Shown here piece by piece: positions 1 through 7,500 of a stretch of DNA of 7,893 nucleotides. The notes beneath the pieces are model-generated. The model was not told where the DNA came from and ran no database searches. It worked only from the letters and a program-made list of their open reading frames with translations. The first letter of the stretch is position 1; every line of letters begins with the position of its first letter. Both the position numbers and the translations under genes were made by a program. Source of the DNA: an uncultured Pseudomonadota bacterium (GTDB taxonomy: Bacteria; Myxococcota_A; UBA9042; CAIXZC01); the NCBI GenBank assembly GCA_937884235.1, contig CALGBT010000348.1, positions 1 to 7,893 of the forward strand, given 5' to 3'.

Positions 1-5
1 AAGAC

Positions 6-10
6 GGAGG
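6..10 (+). promoter_or_regulatory. Ribosome binding site of glutamate dehydrogenase
   Basis: GGAGG is followed by five bases and then the GTG at 16-18. This fixes the non-ATG start of the gene. The promoter is not in the window. Confidence 0.8.
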
Positions 11-15
11 TTGGC

Positions 16-1353
16 GTGTACGACATCAATCGATTCATCCTTGAACTGGAGAGGCGCAGCCCACCGGAGCCGGAGTTCATCCAGGCAGTACGTGAAGTGC
101 TTGAGAGTATCATCGAAGTAGTCAACCGCACGCCAGCATACTCGAAGGCGCGGATTCTCGAACGACTCACGGAGCCGGACAGAGTCGTTTCCTTCCGGGT
201 CGAGTGGGAGGATGATCGGGGAGACGTGCGGGTGAACCGGGGCTACCGGGTCCAGTTCAACAACGTCCTCGGGCCCTACAAGGGAGGCTTGCGCTTTCAT
301 CCCAACGTGACCCTTGGCGGGTTGAAGTGCCTGGCCTTCGAGCAGACCTTCAAGAATAGCCTGACGATGCTCCCGATGGGCGGGGCCAAGGGTGGTTCCG
401 ACTTCTCACCTAAGGGCAAATCAGACAATGAAATACGACGTTTCTGCCGTGCCTTCATGGCCGAACTCCACAAGTTCATCGGCCCGGACACAGATGTTCC
501 GGCAGGGGATGTGGGCGTTGGCGGTCGAGAGATCGGCTACCTTTACGGCCAGTACCGTAAGTTGCGTGGCGAAAACACTGGTGTCCTGACCGGGAAGGGG
601 GTGGAATGGGGCGGTTCCCATGTTCGCCCGGAGGCAACGGGCTTTGGATCGGTCTACTTCGCCGAGGAGATGCTGGCGGCGGCTGGTGACAGCATCGCCG
701 GCAAGAAGGTTGCGCTTTCCGGATTTGGCAACGTTGCCTGGGGGGTCGCCGTGAAAGCAACTCAGTTGGGCGCGGTCGTCCATACGATATCAGGTCCGGA
801 TGGCTACATCTGGGATGATGATGGCATTGGCACACAGGAGAAATGGGACTACCTGCTCCAACTGAGGTACTCCAACAACGACGTAGTTGAGCCTTACGCC
901 AGACGATTCGGGGCAACCTTCTTCCCTGGCAAGCGGCCGTGGGAGGCCAAAGTGGACCTGGCTTTTCCCTGCGCCATCCAGAACGAACTGGACGAGAGGG
1001 ATGCGCTGGTTCTGGTGGAGAATGGCTGCCGCTACGTTGTTGAGACCTCGAATATGGGATGCACTGCCGAGGCCGTGTCGGCGTTGCAGCGCGCCGGCGT
1101 GGCGTTCGCACCCGGCAAGGCGGCCAACGCCGGGGGAGTCGCGGTATCCGGCTTGGAGATGTCCCAGAACAGCATGCGACTCCAGTGGACGAGCGAGGAG
1201 GTCGACGAGAAGCTCAGGCGGATCATGCGGGGCATCCACTCCATCGCGGTACGCCATGGCAAGCGAGAAGATGGCAGCGTGGACTACGTCCGCGGTGCCA
1301 ACATCGGGGGGTTCATGAGAGTTGCCAATGCCATGCTCGACCAGGGCTACTGA
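16..1353 (+). CDS. gdhA: Hexameric glutamate dehydrogenase, probably NAD-dependent
   Basis: The 445-residue product interconverts L-glutamate with 2-oxoglutarate and ammonia in the cytoplasm. It is full length for the small hexameric family (about 445-450 residues). The substrate and catalytic residues are visible: K89 in GPYKGG, K113 in EQTFKN, K125 in PMGGAKGG, D165 in PAGDVGVGG and S378 in GGVAVSGLEMSQN. These sit at or within two residues of the known Clostridium symbiosum positions. The Rossmann glycine motif SGFGNVAWG covers residues 235-243. F237, P261 and D262 match the C. symbiosum residues F238, P262 and D263 tied to NAD specificity, where the E. coli NADP enzyme has serines; NAD use is therefore inferred (EC 1.4.1.2). 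The GTG start at 16 is chosen because GGAGG lies five bases upstream. One oddity is NMGCT at 346-350 in place of the usual NMPTT. The enzyme class is certain; the cofactor is not. The symbol is used in its general sense. Confidence 0.96.
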   Translation: MYDINRFILELERRSPPEPEFIQAVREVLESIIEVVNRTPAYSKARILERLTEPDRVVSFRVEWEDDRGDVRVNRGYRVQFNNVLGPYKGGLRFHPNVTLGGLKCLAFEQTFKNSLTMLPMGGAKGGSDFSPKGKSDNEIRRFCRAFMAELHKFIGPDTDVPAGDVGVGGREIGYLYGQYRKLRGENTGVLTGKGVEWGGSHVRPEATGFGSVYFAEEMLAAAGDSIAGKKVALSGFGNVAWGVAVKATQLGAVVHTISGPDGYIWDDDGIGTQEKWDYLLQLRYSNNDVVEPYARRFGATFFPGKRPWEAKVDLAFPCAIQNELDERDALVLVENGCRYVVETSNMGCTAEAVSALQRAGVAFAPGKAANAGGVAVSGLEMSQNSMRLQWTSEEVDEKLRRIMRGIHSIAVRHGKREDGSVDYVRGANIGGFMRVANAMLDQGY

Positions 1354-1416
1354 CAGTTCAGCTGTGAATCGTACCTGCTGCATCCATCCTGCAATATAGG
1401 AGTATCCAGTCTCCAA

Positions 1417-1445
1417 TTGACCCCAGCGTCTAAATCCGGTCTAAT
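1417..1445 (+). promoter_or_regulatory. Sigma-70-like promoter for the first lipoprotein
   Basis: A -35 box TTGACC (1417-1422, five of six consensus bases) is separated by exactly 17 bases from a -10 box TCTAAT (1440-1445, five of six). Transcription would start near 1450-1453, leaving a leader of only about 22-25 bases before the ATG at 1475. The lipoprotein therefore probably has its own transcript and is not simply in an operon with the dehydrogenase. This is a consensus match by eye, not a measured start. Confidence 0.6.
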
Positions 1446-1464
1446 TACCATCGCCTTCTTACCC

Positions 1465-1469
1465 AGGAG
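1465..1469 (+). promoter_or_regulatory. Ribosome binding site of the first lipoprotein
   Basis: AGGAG is followed by five bases and the ATG at 1475. It supports the start that gives a complete lipoprotein signal peptide. Confidence 0.75.
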
Positions 1470-1474
1470 CAATC

Positions 1475-4400
1475 ATGAAACGAACATTTCTTTTGGGGCT
1501 GGCTCTGGTTGCCGCTTGCAGCGGTACTGCCGAGATATCTCTGGATCTGCCGACAGGCGCTGATGTCCAGCCCGTCGATGTGGTTACTGATGTTGGCGCT
1601 GAACTGGTGGCTCGGCAGGACTCTGAGGCCCCTGACATCTTCACCTTCGACCTGGAAACCGCGGGCCCAGCCGAGACCTTCGTCCCCTGCGAGGCTGGTG
1701 AAGGCTGCTTCCTTGACCCTTGCGACGGCAATGACGCGTGTCAGTCGGGCTTCTGTGTCGACCATCTGGGCGAGGGAGTCTGTACCATCGAGTGCCAGGA
1801 AGAGTGCCCGCCGGGCTGGACCTGTGAAGCCATGGGCAGTGGGCCCGACATGCTCTTTGCCTGCATTTCGCAGATGACCAATCTCTGTCGGCCCTGCCGC
1901 AATGCCAACGACTGCAAGGCACCGGGCGGAGCGGAAGATGTCTGCGTTTCTTATGGTCAGGAAGGGGCTTTCTGCGGAGGAGAGTGTGCGATGGACGGGG
2001 ACTGCCCCTGGGGGTTCTCGTGTCTGGCGACAGTCACAGTCGATGGGATCGGCACGTTGCAGTGCGTGGCCGACGCCGGGGTCTGTCCATGCACAGCAAA
2101 GTCAGTGGCGCTGGCGCTCTGGACGGAATGCGAAGTGGGCAACGAATTCGGCAATTGCCCGGGCAAGCGCGTCTGCACCGATGACGGCCTGGGGGATTGC
2201 GATGCCGCCATTCCGGCGACGGAACTGTGCGATGGCCTGGACAACGATTGCGACGACGACATTGACGAACCGGGGCTGGTGGACGGCAAACTGTTGGAAC
2301 TCTGCGACGACGGCAACGACTGCACGGAAGATGCCTGCAAGGGCGATGACGGTTGCACCCACGAAGCGCTGTCGGGTATCGAATGCGTCGACGGAAACCC
2401 GTGCACGGTGGCCGACCACTGCGAAGCTGGGGAATGTGTTGGCTCCCCTGTTGATTGCGATGATGACAACGTCTGCACCGACGACTCCTGCGATGAAACC
2501 GGTGGATGTGTCTTCACGGCCAACGCGGCAAAGTGCGACGACGAAGACCCCTGCACCGTGGCCGACCAGTGCGAAGAGAAGAAGTGCGCTGGCGTCGCCG
2601 TGGACTGTGACTGCCTGGTCGATGCCGACTGTGGGGCCCTGGAAGACGGCGACGTCTGCAACGGGACATTGGTCTGCGATACTGCGAAACTGCCTCACCT
2701 ATGCGTGGTGGATCCGGGAACTCCAGTGGTCTGTCCAGCCCCTGCCGGCCAGGATGCTCCTTGCCTGGCGGCAACCTGTGACCCGGTGAGCGGGGCCTGC
2801 AGCTTTGTGGCCAAGGCAGACGGCATCCCCTGCAACGATGGTGATAACTGTACGGTGAACGATAGCTGCCTGGACGGAGTCTGTGCCGGTGGGGCCGAGG
2901 TCAATTGCAACGACGGCAACCCCTGCACCGACGATGCCTGCGACCCCGAAGACGGCTGCTCCAACAGCGCCAATGACGGCGAATGCGATGACAACAACCC
3001 CTGCACCGAAGGCGACCACTGTGCCGGCGGAAAGTGTACGCCGCTCACTCTGGTGGACTGCGACGACGGCAATCCCTGCACCCAGGACTTCTGCACCATC
3101 ACCGGCGGCTGCGAGCACAAGGTAGTGGCCGGAGCTTGTAGCGATGGCAACCCCTGCACTCTGAATGACCAGTGTGTCAACGGTGCCTGTGCTCCGGGTC
3201 CATCGCCCGATTGCAACGACGGCAACCCCTGCACCGACGATTCTTGCGGCAACGACGGCGCCTGCCTGCATCAGGCCAACAACGCGGCCTGCAACGATGG
3301 GAACCAGTGCACTTCGGGGGACCACTGTGCGGCGGGCAAGTGCACCTTTGACGAGGCGGTCATCTGCGACGACGGCAATGACTGCACCACCGATAGCTGC
3401 ACCCCCGCCGGCGGCTGCGCCTACAAGCTCAACCAGGCACCGTGTGATGACCAGGATGTCTGCACCACCGGGGATCACTGCCATCTGGGCGAATGCATCA
3501 GCTCCGGCCAGCTTGGCTGCGACGACTCCAACATCTGCACCGACGATGCCTGCGAGCCGACCTCGGGTTGCCAGTTCCTGCCCAACGATGCGGGCTGCGA
3601 TGACGGCAACATCTGCACCGTTGCCGATACTTGCACGGCGGGTCAGTGCAAGGCGGGGACGCCCCTCGATTGTGATGACGAGAATCCCTGCACCGACGAT
3701 GCCTGCATCCAGGGACAAGGCTGCGTGCACACCAACAATTCAGTGCCCTGTAACGACAGCAACGCTTGCACCGTCGGGGAGGCCTGTCTGGCCGGCCAGT
3801 GCGTGGGCGGTGCCACCCCGGATTGCGACGACGAGAACCTCTGCACCGATGACGGCTGCGATGGCCAGAGCGGCTGCACGCACACCAACAACACGGTGCC
3901 CTGTGAAGACGACAGCGTCTGCACGGTGGGCGATACCTGCGCCAACGGCGCTTGCGCCCCAGGCGGTGCGCTCGATTGCGACGACCAGGTGGAGTGCACT
4001 GTTGATGCCTGCAATCCCCTCAACGGCTGCGTACATGGGCCCGACAACGCGCTCTGCAACGACGACAATGAATGCACCGACGACATCTGCGATGCGCAGA
4101 GCGGCTGCAGCCACCCCGCGGTGGCCGACAACACTCCGTGCAACAACGGCGCTTGGAAGTGCCAGTCGGGAATCTGCAAGGAGAAGCTGCCGTGTGATGG
4201 CGGCTGGGCCTTCAAAGGAAAATGCTGGTACCAGGGGCCGGTGATGAGCACCAACAACTGCCCCACCTGCGATACTATCTGCGCCGGCCACGGCGGCTGC
4301 TACGAGCCACTGCTCAAGAGCGAGGGATGGGACCAGACTTGTGCCGCCTGCAAGGCAACAGCTTGCCCAGGCTGCGGCTGCCAGGACGGACAGGGGAATA

Positions 4401-4549
4401 TTGCGGCCCACGAGGCAGCCCCGATACACAATGGCTCCACATGCGAATACACTGACCACCCCGCCTACCCGCCAATCTGCGGCTCGCACCACTGCAATAG
4501 CTCGGTCTACGGGCGGCGACGCATCTGTTCCTGCAACGAAACGCCGTAG
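1475..4549 (+). CDS. Giant cysteine-rich repeat lipoprotein (surface stalk protein), CWY-type head
   Basis: The 1024-residue product is a predicted exported lipoprotein; its function is unknown. Signal peptide: MKR, a hydrophobic core, then lipobox VAAC with lipidated C15. Ser at +2 favours outer-membrane sorting by the E. coli rule. An Asp/Val/Thr-rich linker covers about 16-68. A cysteine-rich domain (69-251) ends in the MopE-like motif CDGLDNDCDDDIDE (252-265), a proposed metal-binding signature. From C277 to about 906 there are 21 four-cysteine units: 11 of type A (like CDDGNPCTDDACDPEDGC, about 26 residues) and 10 of type B (like CNDGDNCTVNDSCLDGVC, about 25), mostly alternating. A 75-residue spacer at 378-452 interrupts them, and a degenerate unit ends the array. 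The C-terminal domain (907-1024) has 16 cysteines, starting with FKGKCWY, then HGGC and a terminal RRICSCN. An extracellular, oxidised, acidic stalk with a binding head is inferred; this is the style of myxobacterial surface proteins. The convergent gene is a paralogue. Confidence 0.93.
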   Translation: MKRTFLLGLALVAACSGTAEISLDLPTGADVQPVDVVTDVGAELVARQDSEAPDIFTFDLETAGPAETFVPCEAGEGCFLDPCDGNDACQSGFCVDHLGEGVCTIECQEECPPGWTCEAMGSGPDMLFACISQMTNLCRPCRNANDCKAPGGAEDVCVSYGQEGAFCGGECAMDGDCPWGFSCLATVTVDGIGTLQCVADAGVCPCTAKSVALALWTECEVGNEFGNCPGKRVCTDDGLGDCDAAIPATELCDGLDNDCDDDIDEPGLVDGKLLELCDDGNDCTEDACKGDDGCTHEALSGIECVDGNPCTVADHCEAGECVGSPVDCDDDNVCTDDSCDETGGCVFTANAAKCDDEDPCTVADQCEEKKCAGVAVDCDCLVDADCGALEDGDVCNGTLVCDTAKLPHLCVVDPGTPVVCPAPAGQDAPCLAATCDPVSGACSFVAKADGIPCNDGDNCTVNDSCLDGVCAGGAEVNCNDGNPCTDDACDPEDGCSNSANDGECDDNNPCTEGDHCAGGKCTPLTLVDCDDGNPCTQDFCTITGGCEHKVVAGACSDGNPCTLNDQCVNGACAPGPSPDCNDGNPCTDDSCGNDGACLHQANNAACNDGNQCTSGDHCAAGKCTFDEAVICDDGNDCTTDSCTPAGGCAYKLNQAPCDDQDVCTTGDHCHLGECISSGQLGCDDSNICTDDACEPTSGCQFLPNDAGCDDGNICTVADTCTAGQCKAGTPLDCDDENPCTDDACIQGQGCVHTNNSVPCNDSNACTVGEACLAGQCVGGATPDCDDENLCTDDGCDGQSGCTHTNNTVPCEDDSVCTVGDTCANGACAPGGALDCDDQVECTVDACNPLNGCVHGPDNALCNDDNECTDDICDAQSGCSHPAVADNTPCNNGAWKCQSGICKEKLPCDGGWAFKGKCWYQGPVMSTNNCPTCDTICAGHGGCYEPLLKSEGWDQTCAACKATACPGCGCQDGQGNIAAHEAAPIHNGSTCEYTDHPAYPPICGSHHCNSSVYGRRRICSCNETP
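2303..4192 (+). repeat. Tandem array of four-cysteine units in the first lipoprotein
   Basis: Type A (26 residues) and type B (25 residues) units alternate, giving a super-repeat of 51 residues or 153 bases. There are 11 A and 10 B units plus one degenerate unit. Each has four cysteines and an Asp/Asn-rich first half. The array is split by the 75-residue spacer (2606-2830). The units are diverged at third codon positions but share strings such as GGCAACCCCTGCACCGACGA, which occurs at both 2918 and 3222. The order A-B is broken only at the C-terminal end, where two A units are adjacent. Confidence 0.9.
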
Positions 4550-4562
4550 ACTAATCCGGCGT
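4541..4562. terminator. Hairpin holding both stop codons of the convergent genes
   Basis: ACGCCG (4541-4546) pairs with CGGCGT (4557-4562) around a ten-base loop. The loop contains the TAG of the + strand gene (4547-4549) and the TAG of the - strand gene (4551-4553). After a bulge the stem can add CTGC (4531-4534) with GCAG (4563-4566). There is no proper T-run on either side, so it is at best a weak bidirectional terminator. Both halves of the main stem are coding sequence: they encode the final Thr-Pro of the two proteins (followed by one more residue in the - strand protein). The hairpin may simply reflect their shared ancestry. Confidence 0.35.
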
Positions 4563-7500
4563 GCAGTTCTTCATGTCCCAGTTGCCACAGACATCCAGGT
4601 TGTCGCCGCAGCTGCATGGAGTGTGGGCACTGTAATACTTGCCGGCGACGGTGGAGTAGTTGTATTGCGGGCAGTGTAGTTCCTTGGAGCCGTTCTTCCA
4701 GACGAAGATGTTGTAGGTTGAGCAGGTATCGCAGTTATTGCCCGTGCTGCGCCCGTCAATGGTGCAGACGATATTGCCGTCGTAGCCTCCCACGTGCTGC
4801 CAGCCCTTCGCCGCGCAGGCGGCTTTGGCCACCACCGAGCAGGCTTGCGTCGGCGTAGACGTGCAATTGTTCTCGCAGCCGTCGCCGGCAACGCTGTTGC
4901 CGTCGTCGCACTGCTCACCAGCTTCCTTCACGCCGTTGCCGCAACATGGCGAGATGGGCGTGTAGACACACCCGGAATCAGCATTGCATGAGTCGGTGGT
5001 GCATTTGTCGTCGTCCGTGCAAGAGATGACATCGCCATCACACTCGGCATTGGTGCAGGCATCGTTTTCGGTGCAGGCGTTCCCATCGTTGCACCCATCA
5101 GCATTGGGAGTGTGGACGCAGCCAGTCTCTGGGGCGCAGGAGTCATCGGTGCAGCCATTGGCATCGTCACAATTAAGCGCCCCCCCTGGTTGACAGCTAC
5201 CTTCGGCGCAGATATCTCCGACGGTACAAAGATTACCGTCGTTGCAGCCCACGGTGTTGTTGGTGTTGACGCAACCAGCCGCAATGTCACAGCCGTCATT
5301 GGTACAAATATTCTGGTCGTCACAGTCTGGGGACTGGCTGCCGTAACAGGCGCCTGCGGCACACAGGTCAACTGCGGTGCAAGCGTTGCCGTCGTTGCAG
5401 GGAGCGGTGTTGGGGGTGAAAGTGCAGCCAGCCTGGGGGTCGCAGGCATCGTCGGTGCAGGGATTGCCATCATTGCAGGTCAGCGAGCCGCTCCCCGTGC
5501 AATCGCCAAGTTGGCAATGGTCCCCGGTTGTGCAAGTGTCTCCGTCATCGCAGGGAGCGGTATTGAGCAAGTGGACACAGCCGTTGACCGGATTGCACGA
5601 ATCGGTGGTGCAGACATCCTGGTCGTCACAGTCCTCCAGACCGCCGTTGGCGCAGAGACCCCCGGCGCAGTGATCGCCGATGGTGCAGGCGTTGCCATCG
5701 TCACAGCCCGCGTCATTGGCAAGATGGACGCACAATCCCTGCTCGTCGCAGGCGTCATCGGTACACGGATTACCGTCGTCACAATTCACTTGCGGCCCGG
5801 AGCTACAGTTGCCGTTATCGCATTTGTCATTGATGGTGCAGGGATTGCCATCGTCGCATGCCCCGGTGGCCGCCACATGCTGGCAACCGCCGGCGGGGGC
5901 GCAGGAGTCCTTGGTGCAGACGTTGCCATCATCACAGTCGAGGCCCCCTTCGTAAGTGCAGACTCCGTCAGCACAATGGTCGCCGACCGTACAGGCATTA
6001 CCATCGTCACAGCCCCCGTTGTTGAGCTGGTGAACACAGCCCTGCTTGGCGTGGCAGTTGTCATCGGTGCAGACGTTGCCGTCGTTGCAGTTGAGGATCA
6101 CGCCAGGCTGGCAACCGAGCAACTTGTGGCAACTCTCCACGCCGTTGCATAGATCACCGTCACTGCAGACGAGGGGTGCGCCGGCAATGCAGCCCTTGAC
6201 CGGGTCACAATCTTCAGCTCCGTTACAGGCGTCACCGTCGTCGCAATCCACTTCGCTGCCGCCGGTGCATTCGCCCGCCGCACAGAAATCGTTGGCAGTA
6301 CAGGGATTGCCATCATTGCATGGGGCTGCGTTGGGGGTGCTGAGACACCCTTGCTGGGGGTCGCAAACGTCGTCAGTGCAGGGGTTCCCGTCATTGCAGT
6401 TCACGCCCACGCCAGCGGTGCATTCGCCGTCGACGCACTGCTCACCCATGGTGCAGGCATTGCCGTCGTTGCATGCGAATCCTTCGTTGGCCGACTCTAT
6501 TGAACAGCCCCCGGTCAAGACATCGCAAGCAGCAGCCAGGCAGAACGCCCCCTGGCCTTGAGGGACCGGACAGTCCTTGACGGTCCCGAGGTCGACGATG
6601 CACTTGTGGGGCAAAGAACCGGTATCACAAACCAGGGTACCATTGCAGAGGTCGCCATCTTCAAGGGGGGCGCAGTCGGCAGTGACATCGCACTGGCAGT
6701 TGACGGTGTACCCGGCACAGAGGCCATCCTCGCAGACGTCGCCCACTGTGCAGACGTCGCCATCGTCACATTTGCTGGTGTTATTCGTGAATATGCAGCC
6801 GCCCGTTTCATCGCAGGAATCATCGGTGCACGGATTGTCGTCGTTGCACAACGCCGGCGTGCCAGTACAGATTCCAGCAACGCAGTGATCCGCCACGGTG
6901 CAGGGGTTGCCGTCAAAGCACTCCCCGGCCTCAAGGGACGAATACTGGCAACCATCCACGCCCAGGCATTCGTCCGCAGTGCAAGCATTTCCATCGTCGC
7001 ATGTCTCCTCGTCGATGTCCCCGTCACAGTTGTCATCAACACCATTGCACACTTCCGCCGCCGGGATTGCCGCATCACAGGCCGTCAGTCCCTCCTCGGC
7101 ACAGTATCGCTTGCCGAGGCAGGTGCCGAATTCCGTGACCTGTTCACAGGGAGTGGAGAGAGAAAGCTCGACGGATTTGCCGGTGCAGGGGCAGACCCCG
7201 GCATCGGCAACGCACTGCACGGTTTCAACACCATCGACGGTCTTCGATGCGGCGCAGGAGAAGCCCCACGGACAATCCTCGTCGGCCATGCAGCTCCCGC
7301 CGCAAAAGGCACCTTCCGCACCATAGTCGACGCAGACATCCTGGGCACCGCCAGGGGCTTTGCAACCTTCAGTAGTCGCACAGGGCTTGCAGAGATTGGC
7401 CACTCCCGAAACACAGACGTAGTTCAGGTCGGGCCCGCTGCCCACCGATTTACAGGCCCAACCAGGCGGACATTCCTCGGTGCAAAGTTGCGTACAAACG

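Larger units (their letters stand above)
1354..1474 (+). other. Intergenic region between glutamate dehydrogenase and first lipoprotein
   Basis: This 121-base gap holds the promoter and ribosome binding site of the downstream lipoprotein. No convincing intrinsic terminator for the dehydrogenase is visible: only 4-bp stems can be drawn (ACAG 1353-1356 with CTGT 1362-1365; GGAG 1399-1402 with CTCC 1411-1414), with no T-run after them. No small ORF or RNA gene is apparent. Confidence 0.6.

Noticed and set aside
2699..3730. Long open frame on the - strand opposite the + gene's repeat array (343 codons, Ile/Val/Ala/Gly-rich)
   Set aside because: It is the antisense shadow of GAC/GGC/AAC-rich codons in the repeats, which read as GTC/GCC/GTT. 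It has no ribosome binding site, its repetitive hydrophobic wording follows the 153-base period, and the + frame is clearly the coding one.
2303..4192. CRISPR-like direct repeats
   Set aside because: The 153-base periodicity is in-frame protein repetition with diverged third positions, not identical short repeats with unique spacers.
3165..4244. Frame-shifted + strand open frame inside the first lipoprotein (Ala/Thr/Pro-rich)
   Set aside because: This is an alternate-frame reading of the cysteine repeats; the real frame has signal peptide, start, repeats and stop intact.
16..4549. Operon of glutamate dehydrogenase and the first lipoprotein
   Set aside because: They are in the same direction, but the 121-base gap contains a good promoter and the functions are unrelated. 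Co-transcription is not excluded but not supported.
5112..6152. Long open frames on the + strand opposite the second lipoprotein (5112-6152 and 6558-7532)
   Set aside because: They have the same cause: the antisense of the Asp/Asn/Gly/Cys codons yields Val/Ile/Ala-rich frames. They share no homology with anything I recognise and lie wholly inside a well-supported gene.
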